A stretch of DNA of 46,068 bases. It comes from Clostridiales bacterium Firm_07. GTDB lineage: Bacteria > Bacillota > Clostridia > Oscillospirales > CAG-272. Each line of letters opens with the position of its first letter. Position 1 is the stretch's first letter. The notes beneath the pieces were generated by a model. It saw only the letters and a list, made by a program, of their open reading frames with translations. It was not told the origin of the DNA and ran no database searches. Shown here piece after piece: positions 40,552 through 46,068 of the stretch. Location: the NCBI GenBank assembly GCA_001604005.1, contig LVAM01000012.1, positions 1-46,068 of the forward strand, read 5' to 3'. The position numbers and the translations under genes are program-made.

Positions 40552-40974
40552 ATGCCGGAATTTAAGTACGACGCAAAGAATCCGGGGCCGTGCTGCCAGA
40601 AGATCGACGACATGATCTGCTGGGCGCGGCCTATCGTAGAACGATGGCCGAGCTTCCACAAGCGAAGCCTGGGCGTGGACATCATGCAGGAAATGTATAC
40701 AATGCTCCGGCTGGCGACGAAAGCACGGCTCAAGTACATGAACAAAAGCACGCTGGGCGACCTGGACACAAGCAAGGCCGTATTGGACGTGCTGATCCAG
40801 CAGGCCAACAAGACCGTATTCACCGCAAAGAACGGACAGGAAAGGCGTCTGCTCACCGATCAAAGCTACGGCGTGTGGTCTGGAAAGATCGCGGAAATCG
40901 GGGCCTTAATCGGCGGCTGGATCAATAGCGTATCTGGCCGGAAAAGCAGCGACCATAAGGGGAACGTGCCGTGA
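40552..40974 (+). CDS. avd: DGR accessory protein Avd-like
   Basis: 140 aa, almost entirely helical and basic near the surface. The four helical segments (NPGPCCQKIDDMICWARPIV, SLGVDIMQEMYTMLRLATKA, DTSKAVLDVLIQQANKT, WSGKIAEIGALIGGWINS) fit the four-helix bundle of Avd, which binds the reverse transcriptase and template RNA as a pentamer. It lies between VR and TR, as in the Bordetella phage. AAGGTG precedes ATG 40552. Confidence 0.82.
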   Translation: MPEFKYDAKNPGPCCQKIDDMICWARPIVERWPSFHKRSLGVDIMQEMYTMLRLATKARLKYMNKSTLGDLDTSKAVLDVLIQQANKTVFTAKNGQERRLLTDQSYGVWSGKIAEIGALIGGWINSVSGRKSSDHKGNVP

Positions 40975-41005
40975 ATTGGACGGCCTGGATCGCCATGCGT
41001 TCGTT

Positions 41006-41125
41006 AGCGCTTCCCGCGTCGCGGCGGCAACTACAACAACGGCTCCAACGCGGGCTTGGGGTATGTCAACTCCAACAACGAGCGCGGCAATGCGAACAAC
41101 AACTATGGCTGCCGCCCGCGCTCCC
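41006..41125 (+). repeat. DGR template repeat (TR)
   Basis: The 120-bp invariant template. It has 27 adenines, mostly in AAC triplets in the VR reading frame, so mutation can give many residues but never a stop codon. TR is bounded by T/G (41005) and A/T (41126) mismatches with VR. Transcribed with the spacer as template RNA and copied by the reverse transcriptase. Confidence 0.96.
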
Positions 41126-41391
41126 AGCATACATTACGCGCCGCGAGATTACGAATCAGCGGCCATCCTTCTGATGGGAGGGGTGCGTTTCCGTGGCGGT
41201 GGAAGCCGCCTAAACAAAAATCCCGTGCTGCTCCGGCAAGAACGCTCCGAGGGGAAAAGGCGGCGCGGGAATCGCCGCGAAGCGTCCGGGAGGACGAAAG
41301 GCCGAGGCTGTCAGCAGCATACCCTAAAGCCTTTTAGGGTATTACAGTCAAAGCCGCATGGAAACATCACGCGCGGCCCACGCAGGGCGGG
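41126..41391 (+). ncRNA. TR-RNA spacer region
   Basis: 266 bp between TR and the reverse transcriptase gene, with no credible protein gene. A perfect 8-bp hairpin, ACCCTAAA/TTTAGGGT with loop GCCT, lies at 41321-41340. In the Bordetella phage the segment after TR is needed for template priming and binds the transcriptase complex, so this is likely a structured part of the template RNA. Confidence 0.6.
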
Positions 41392-42759
41392 GTGAACATT
41401 TTGGAAGGGCTGCACAATCTGAAAGACCGCATCTGCGACTTTGAAAACCTGATGGGCGCATACCGTGACGCCGCAAAGAGCAAGCGGTATCGCAACGAGG
41501 TTTTGGATTTCACCTTCAACCTGGGCGAAAATCTGCTCCAGATACAGAAGGAATTACGGGAAATGACCTATAAGGTCGGCCCGTACAGAGAATTTTATGT
41601 ACGCTATCCGAAGCCGCGCCTGGTCATGGCGCTGGGCTTCCGGGATCGCGTGGTGCAATGGGCCATCTACCGGCAGATCAACCCCTATCTTGACAAGCGC
41701 TATATCGAGCACAGCTACGGATGTAGGCGCGACAAGGGCACGCTGGCGGCGGCTCAATGCCTGCAAAGCTGGCAGCAGCTTATCAGCCGGAAGCCGGACG
41801 CGGACGACTGGTATCTGATAAAGGGCGACATCAGCAAATACTTTTACCGCGTGGATCACGGGAAGGTATTGGACAGCTACAACGAAACCAGCGACGACGA
41901 ATGGTATCGCTGGCTCATGGGCGTAATCATCAACAACCCGGACGTGCCCTTTGGCCTGCCGCCGGGAATGAGGCCGGACGATTGCCCGCGCGCCTTGCGG
42001 CTGTACGATGTGGGTATGCCCATCGGCAACCTGACCAGCCAGGAAACGGCCAACCTGTTCCTGGACAAGCTGGACAAATACTGCAAACACGTCCTGCGCC
42101 TGCGCTATTATGTGCGGTACATGGACGATTTCTGCATCCTTGTGAAAGGCAAGGAGGAGGCGCAAAGGGTGTTCGCCGCCATAAGCGATTTCCTGCGGGA
42201 CGAGCTGGCGCTTGACATCAGCCCGAAAAGCCGCATCCAGAAAGCGACGGCCCCGGTGGAGTTTGTGGGGTATCTGCTGACGCCGCACGGCATCCGCATG
42301 AGGAGGAAAACGACGCGGCACATCAAACGGGCGCTGAAACACGTTATGAGCGCTTTCGCCTACGGGGCGATCAGCTATGACGCGGCGATGGAAAGCGCGA
42401 TCTGCTACATCGGCATGTGCAAGCATTGTAACGGCTACAATATGCTGCGCTGGATCGAGGAACACTTTGTACTGCAAAGGTGCGAAAACATGAATAACGC
42501 GAGCGATCAGCCGCCGGGGAACGGGCGGCATTTTTATAGAATCGTCGAGAGGGAGGACGGCCTTGTGGATGTTTTACTGACACCCGGCGAGGCCGTTCCC
42601 GCCTACGACGACCTGACGGGGCGAATGGATTATGACATCCGCGTGCTTTCGGTGCGCGGGATCGACCCGGACGATCCACAATGGGGCGGAAGCCTCGAAG
42701 AACACATACGGATGCACTATGGCGACTGGCTGGAAAGCGCGGAGGTGACTTTTATATGA
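41392..42759 (+). CDS. DGR reverse transcriptase with extra C-terminal domain
   Basis: 455 aa. Motif A IKGDISKYFYRVDH with Asp146, motif 4 GMPIGNLTSQ (208-217) which is typical of DGR transcriptases, and the catalytic YMDD at 243-246. The core ends near residue 365. A further 90 residues form a second domain (FYRIVEREDGLVDVLL, YDDLTGRMDYDIRVLSV, WGGSLEEHIRMHYGDWLESA). The enzyme copies TR RNA with adenine-directed errors. Begins at GTG 41392; overlaps the next gene. An internal ATG at 42490 with AAAGGTG upstream could restart translation of the second domain alone (89 aa). Confidence 0.95.
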   Translation: MNILEGLHNLKDRICDFENLMGAYRDAAKSKRYRNEVLDFTFNLGENLLQIQKELREMTYKVGPYREFYVRYPKPRLVMALGFRDRVVQWAIYRQINPYLDKRYIEHSYGCRRDKGTLAAAQCLQSWQQLISRKPDADDWYLIKGDISKYFYRVDHGKVLDSYNETSDDEWYRWLMGVIINNPDVPFGLPPGMRPDDCPRALRLYDVGMPIGNLTSQETANLFLDKLDKYCKHVLRLRYYVRYMDDFCILVKGKEEAQRVFAAISDFLRDELALDISPKSRIQKATAPVEFVGYLLTPHGIRMRRKTTRHIKRALKHVMSAFAYGAISYDAAMESAICYIGMCKHCNGYNMLRWIEEHFVLQRCENMNNASDQPPGNGRHFYRIVEREDGLVDVLLTPGEAVPAYDDLTGRMDYDIRVLSVRGIDPDDPQWGGSLEEHIRMHYGDWLESAEVTFI

Positions 42760-42848
42760 TTTCTGCATGGCACTTGGTTTGGATTGTTCCCGCATCGGCC
42801 CTATTTGGCATGATCCTTGCGGCGCTCATCTATGCCAATGGGAGGTAA
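42756..42848 (+). CDS. 30-aa membrane peptide (DUF3789-like)
   Basis: One membrane helix (LVWIVPASALFGMILAALIY) ending ANGR, matching small DUF3789 proteins of Bacillota phages. Start ATGA overlaps the reverse transcriptase stop. Function unknown; may aid lysis or the membrane. Confidence 0.72.
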   Translation: MISAWHLVWIVPASALFGMILAALIYANGR

Positions 42849-42850
42849 AG

Positions 42851-43000
42851 ATGCTGCGCGCGCTGCTTTGGGCAGCTATCGGGCTGGGCGTTCTGGCCCT
42901 GCTCTTTTTGATTTTCAGTGCAGTTGTCATTATTGCTATCGCATGGACGCATTATCCGTATGGCATACGACGAAAACGCAAGAAGGAGGATAAAGCGTGA
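42851..43000 (+). CDS. small membrane protein upstream of endolysin
   Basis: 49 aa: one membrane helix (GLGVLALLFLIFSAVVIIAI) and a basic C-terminus (GIRRKRKKEDK). GGAGG upstream of ATG 42851, two bases after the preceding stop; overlaps the endolysin start. Could be a holin-like or lysis-timing peptide. Confidence 0.65.
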   Translation: MLRALLWAAIGLGVLALLFLIFSAVVIIAIAWTHYPYGIRRKRKKEDKA

Positions 43001-44472
43001 AGAAGATTGCGGACATCAGCCATTACCAGGGAGCAATCGACTGGAAACTGGCAAGGGAAGATTTGGAGATGGCGATTTTCCGCGCCAGCGTGGGAAGCAA
43101 CGCGGACAAGCGCTATCTGCAATACACGGAGGATTGCGGGATTCCCTACGGCGCGTATCACTATGTCAAGGCCGGGACGGCGGAGGCGGCCCGGACGGAA
43201 GCAAGGTGGTTTGTGGCGTGCGCGAACAAGGCGAAGCGCAGGCCGCTTTTTTATATCGCCGACATCGAATACGAAGCGCAGACAGCCACGACAACCGAGG
43301 CGGTATGCGTGGCGTTCCTGGAGGAGCTGCGGGCGCTGGGCTGTGAGAAGATCGGCCTGTACATCAACACGCGCTACAAGTGGGCGGGCAGGGCGATTGC
43401 CCTGTGCGATATTATGTGGATTCCCCATTGGGGAAAGAACGACGGCAATATCCCCGCGCAATCGTCCGCGCCGAAATACTACTGCGACCTTTGGCAATAC
43501 ACCAGCAAGGGCAGGGTGAACGGGATCAGCGGCAACGTGGATTTGGATATGCTGTACGGCGACAAGCCCCTGGAATGGTTCACCGGGGGCGGCGCGGCGG
43601 AGGAACAGACGGAAGAACCGGCAGAAAAACAAGAGGAGGCGGCAGACATGGGATTTGACAGGCAGAAGGTAATCGACATCGCTTTGGCAGAGGAAGGGTA
43701 TCTGGAAAAGGCCAGCAACAAAGACCTGGACAGCAAAACGGCCAACGCGGGCAACAAGAACTATACCAAGTACGCGCGCGACCTGGACGCCATACCAGGC
43801 TTCTACAACGGCAAGAAGAACGGCTACGCCTGGTGCGACGTGTTTGTGGACTGGTGCTTCGTGACCGCCTACGGCGTGGACGACGGGCGCGCCCTGCTGT
43901 GCCAGCCCCTCAAGAGCTGCGGGGCTGGATGCAAATACAGCCGCCAATACTACAAGAACAAGGGCCGCCTGTTTGAAAGTCCCGAACCGGGCGACCAGAT
44001 TTTCTTCTACCCGGCGGACGGGATCGGCGGCAGCGCCATTTCCCACACCGGCCTTGTGTACAAGGTGGATAACAGCTACGTTTACACCATCGAGGGCAAC
44101 ACCAGCGGGGCAAGCGGCGTGATCGCTAACGGCGGCGGGGTGTGCCGGAAAAAGTACAAGCTCAACTACAACCGCATAGCGGGCTATGGACGCCCCAATT
44201 ATGCCGCAGGCACCACGATTCAGCCGACACCGACCCAGCCCCAGCCCGACCAGCCGGAGCCTGGAAAGGAAACCGCCGGAAAGACGGTGGTTGTGACCGG
44301 GGGCAGCGTGAATATTCGCGTTGGCAACGGGACGCAATTCAGCCGGATCACCAGCGTTTCCAAGGGTACGCTGCTGGAATGGGTGGCAACCGCCGAAAAC
44401 GGCTGGCACGCCGTGGTGTACAAGAAGCAAGTCGCCTGGATCAGCGGCAAATATGCGGAGGTTAGGGGGTGA
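42997..44472 (+). CDS. tri-modular endolysin (GH25 + CHAP + SH3)
   Basis: 491 aa. The GH25 muramidase domain (1-195) has DISHYQGAIDW with Asp6 and the DIE pair (Asp89/Glu91). A CHAP peptidase domain (about 220-400) has catalytic Cys280 in AWCDVFVDWC and His350 in SHTGLVY. A Pro-rich linker (about 405-420) precedes an SH3-like wall-binding domain (about 425-491, SVNIRVGNGTQFSRITSV). It cuts both glycan and peptide bonds of peptidoglycan to free progeny. Starts at GTG 42997. Confidence 0.92.
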   Translation: MKKIADISHYQGAIDWKLAREDLEMAIFRASVGSNADKRYLQYTEDCGIPYGAYHYVKAGTAEAARTEARWFVACANKAKRRPLFYIADIEYEAQTATTTEAVCVAFLEELRALGCEKIGLYINTRYKWAGRAIALCDIMWIPHWGKNDGNIPAQSSAPKYYCDLWQYTSKGRVNGISGNVDLDMLYGDKPLEWFTGGGAAEEQTEEPAEKQEEAADMGFDRQKVIDIALAEEGYLEKASNKDLDSKTANAGNKNYTKYARDLDAIPGFYNGKKNGYAWCDVFVDWCFVTAYGVDDGRALLCQPLKSCGAGCKYSRQYYKNKGRLFESPEPGDQIFFYPADGIGGSAISHTGLVYKVDNSYVYTIEGNTSGASGVIANGGGVCRKKYKLNYNRIAGYGRPNYAAGTTIQPTPTQPQPDQPEPGKETAGKTVVVTGGSVNIRVGNGTQFSRITSVSKGTLLEWVATAENGWHAVVYKKQVAWISGKYAEVRG

Positions 44473-44476
44473 ATCT

Positions 44477-44806
44477 ATGGATAAGGTGACGCCGGATCAG
44501 CTCATGAACACCGTGGTTGTGCTGCTGGCCGTATTTGCAGCTATCGTCACGGTGGACAAGGTGATCGACATCTTCAAGAAGTGGCGAAGCCCAAGCACGG
44601 ACACGGCAAAGAAGCTCGCCGCAGACAAGACAAGGCTGGACGGTCACGACAAGGCCATTCAGAGCTTGCAGGAAAGCAACCAGGTATTGTGTTCCGGCAT
44701 CATGGCCCTGCTGGATCATGAACTGCACAACGGGAACGGGGAACAAATGCAGAAAGCCCGTGACGACATCATGCGCTATCTGCAAGGGAACATCGGGAAG
44801 CAGTAA
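44477..44806 (+). CDS. membrane-anchored coiled-coil protein, lysis region
   Basis: 109 aa: N-terminal membrane helix (VVVLLAVFAAIVTVDKVI) and a long charged helix, a layout like XhlA-type lysis proteins. It lies between endolysin and holin. Start ATG 44477 with AGGGGGTGA upstream. Confidence 0.65.
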   Translation: MDKVTPDQLMNTVVVLLAVFAAIVTVDKVIDIFKKWRSPSTDTAKKLAADKTRLDGHDKAIQSLQESNQVLCSGIMALLDHELHNGNGEQMQKARDDIMRYLQGNIGKQ

Positions 44807-44829
44807 AAAGCGCGAGCGCTCGCGCTTTT
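44806..44829. terminator. 24-bp perfect palindrome
   Basis: AAAAGCGCGAGC and its complement GCTCGCGCTTTT abut; as RNA it forms a 10-bp stem with a GCGC loop and a short U run on either strand. It lies directly past the preceding stop. Related palindromes lie at 16014 and 28471. A bidirectional terminator or mRNA stabiliser is likely. Confidence 0.65.
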
Positions 44830-44893
44830 ACTTCTACGGCACGTCCCGCAAGGGAGGCAACCGCGCCGAAAAATAATCAAAGGGAGGAACAAA

Positions 44894-45223
44894 ATGCAGT
44901 ACATCAACATTCTTCTGGTCGCGCTGTTCATTGAAGCCGTCGTGACGGCGATCAAGCCGATCTGGAGCAAGGACGGCGAAAAAATGAGCGTGGCGGAAAT
45001 CGTGAGCATCGTGCTGGGCGTGGTGCTGGCGGTTTCCTGCAAGCTGAATATGCTGGCGTATTTTGCCGACGAGCAGTTTCTGGCGGAAGCGCCCGTATTC
45101 GTCCACTATATCTTCTACGCGCTGACGGGCGTTGCGCTGGGGCGCGGGCCGTCCTTCATTTGGGATTTGTGGCAGCGCATCCGCAAGGCGGCGGAAGGCG
45201 AACCGCCCGACACGAACAACTGA
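44894..45223 (+). CDS. holin
   Basis: 109 aa with three hydrophobic segments (ILLVALFIEAVVTAI, VSIVLGVVLAVS, and FVHYIFYALTGVALG) and a short charged C-terminus, the typical layout of class I phage holins. It would perforate the membrane to let the endolysin reach the wall. Sits as the last late gene before a strong terminator. Confidence 0.75.
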   Translation: MQYINILLVALFIEAVVTAIKPIWSKDGEKMSVAEIVSIVLGVVLAVSCKLNMLAYFADEQFLAEAPVFVHYIFYALTGVALGRGPSFIWDLWQRIRKAAEGEPPDTNN

Positions 45224-45234
45224 TACAGCCAACG

Positions 45235-45274
45235 GCCCCGACGGGAACGGCCCCCGCCGGGGCTTTCCTTTTTT
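45235..45274 (+). terminator. late operon terminator
   Basis: GCCCC...CGGG pairs with CCCG...GGGGC, giving a 9-10 bp stem with one mismatch, followed by TTTCCTTTTTT. It lies 12 bp past the holin stop and closes the late transcript begun near 16.9 kb. Confidence 0.82.
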
Positions 45275-45315
45275 GACCGTTTTTATTTGTCATATTTGGA
45301 GGGAGTGAAAACACA

Positions 45316-45930
45316 ATGAAGGTGGTACAGCCCATCCGCGATCTGGACGTGCTGCAAAAGTGCTATGAGATTGCGCGGGATCACGATAAGAACCGAAAGA
45401 CCGGGGAAGTATGCTGGGAATTGATCTTGCTCGTGGGATTTAATACCAGCCTGCGCGTGAGCGACTTTCGGCGCTTCAAGGTGGCAGACCTCAAGGGGAA
45501 GGACTATGCGCAGATACAGGCCAAGAAAACCGGGAAGGAGGCCCGCATCCTGATAAACCCCCAGGCGCGGCGGGAAATCAACCGCCTGCTGGCGGGAAGA
45601 AAGGCGGACGAGTATATCTTCCAGAGCCGCCAAAAGGACGCGGCGACGCACAAATACCGGCCCATTACGCGGCAGCGGTGCTATCAGATCATCAACGAGA
45701 TTGCCAAGGAAGCGGGCATAGAGGACAGGATCGGATGCCATACGCTGCGCAAGACGTTTGGGTATCATTACTACAAAATGACCGGCGACGTGGTGAGCCT
45801 GCAAAGGATTCTCTGCCACAGCTACCAGCGGGAAACGCTGGTATATATCGGCGTGATCCAGGAGAACATCGACGAAAGCCTTATGAAATTCAATATGCTG
45901 GCCGGAAAGCGGGTGAAGGGAAATGCTTGA
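45316..45930 (+). CDS. compact tyrosine recombinase
   Basis: 204 aa, only the catalytic domain: Arg47 in NTSLRVSDF, Lys71 in AKKTGKEAR, HTLRKTF with His142 and Arg145, His168 in LCHSYQRE, and nucleophile Tyr177. The arm-binding and full core-binding domains of normal integrases are missing. It could resolve chromosome dimers, invert DNA, act as an excisionase-dependent integrase, or resolve concatemers. GGAGGG upstream. A second recombinase besides the serine integrase is unusual. Confidence 0.9.
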   Translation: MKVVQPIRDLDVLQKCYEIARDHDKNRKTGEVCWELILLVGFNTSLRVSDFRRFKVADLKGKDYAQIQAKKTGKEARILINPQARREINRLLAGRKADEYIFQSRQKDAATHKYRPITRQRCYQIINEIAKEAGIEDRIGCHTLRKTFGYHYYKMTGDVVSLQRILCHSYQRETLVYIGVIQENIDESLMKFNMLAGKRVKGNA

Positions 45931-46068
45931 TCCCGGATTCTACAACATGGATTGCATGGAGGGGATGAAGGAATTTCCCGACAAGTATTTTGACCTGGCA
46001 ATCGTCGATCCGCCCTACGGAGGCGGCGGACGGGCCGAGGATGCAGACGCCGGAAACCTGGCGGGGGG
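45923..46068 (+). CDS. DNA N-methyltransferase, partial (cut by window end)
   Basis: The first 48 codons are visible, ATG 45923 overlapping the recombinase stop. The start MLDPGFYNMDCMEGMKEFPD is typical of the D-M-E-G-M motif I-like pattern, and LAIVDPPYGGG carries the DPPY catalytic motif IV of N6-adenine or N4-cytosine methyltransferases. Short, so the specificity domain lies outside. May protect phage DNA with the C5 enzyme. Confidence 0.85.
   Translation, partial: MLDPGFYNMDCMEGMKEFPDKYFDLAIVDPPYGGGGRAEDADAGNLAG

Noticed and set aside
41180-41220. A second VR or VR remnant near GGTGCGTTTCCGTGGCGGTG
   Set aside because: It looks like a lectin-domain RGG motif in one frame but does not align with TR beyond a few bases.
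40971-41395. Open frames through TR (40971-41174, 40976-41395, 41056-41337) that might be genes
   Set aside because: Composition is repetitive Ala/Thr or Arg/Gln in frames unrelated to a protein; TR is the template RNA. Only the frame shared with VR has meaning, and it is not started by a good site.
45273-45301. A promoter for the tyrosine recombinase (TTGACC at 45273)
   Set aside because: No -10 box at 16-18 bp; TTGACC overlaps the terminator T run, so the match is likely chance.
1-46068. Insertion sequences or transposases
   Set aside because: No transposase-like gene or terminal inverted repeats with target duplications were found; the only recombinases are the two integrase types.

Overview
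The window holds almost all of a temperate, contractile-tailed phage, most likely a prophage in a GC-rich member of the Bacillota (class Clostridia, probably a gut species). Supporting signs are strong AGGAGG ribosome-binding sites, consensus -35/-10 promoters, a G39P-like helicase loader, DUF3789- and DUF6148-type small proteins, and a repressor/Cro switch beside a large serine recombinase. Host assignment is inference; no flanking chromosomal gene is visible.

Layout. (1) 1-3.1 kb, minus strand: large serine integrase, a secreted protein and an XRE repressor, all read from one leftward promoter. A divergent rightward promoter and three 14-bp operators, spaced three helical turns apart, form a lambda-like switch. 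(2) 3.1-16.8 kb, plus strand: early and replication genes. These are a Cro-like protein, HAD and DUF1064 proteins, a tRNA-Trp with tRNA-like relics, a DUF3102 protein, an ORF6C protein, dUTPase, a replication initiator carrying embedded iterons (probable origin), a helicase loader, SSB, a DUF5131 protein, a C5 DNA methyltransferase, an HNH nuclease and a sigma-like late regulator. (3) 16.85-45.2 kb: the late operon, opened by a promoter that is followed at once by an intrinsic terminator. The head genes are lambda-type (small and large terminase, gpW-like protein, portal, ClpP protease with nested scaffold, decoration protein D, capsid E). The tail genes are P2-type (sheath, tube, frameshifted chaperone, gpD, tape measure, gpX, gp25, gpJ, gpI). 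They are followed by small fibre-region proteins, a diversity-generating retroelement, and lysis genes. (4) 45.2-46.07 kb: a terminator, a compact tyrosine recombinase, and the start of a DPPY-type DNA methyltransferase cut by the window edge.

The most notable system is the diversity-generating retroelement (DGR) at 39.2-42.8 kb. The target gene ends in a 120-bp variable repeat (VR, 40296-40415). An Avd-like gene follows, then a 120-bp template repeat (TR, 41006-41125) and a reverse transcriptase. VR and TR differ at 12 positions and all 12 are adenines in TR, the signature of adenine-directed mutagenic retrohoming. The changes alter eight codons of a C-terminal lectin-type domain of a tail-tip receptor-binding protein. 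A VR-side hairpin with a GGTA loop, an unusual C-terminal domain on the reverse transcriptase, and a 266-bp template spacer complete the cassette.

Together the genes describe a phage that integrates through a serine recombinase, switches by a three-operator circuit, replicates from an origin inside its initiator gene, and builds a myovirus particle whose receptor-binding protein can be rewritten by reverse transcription.
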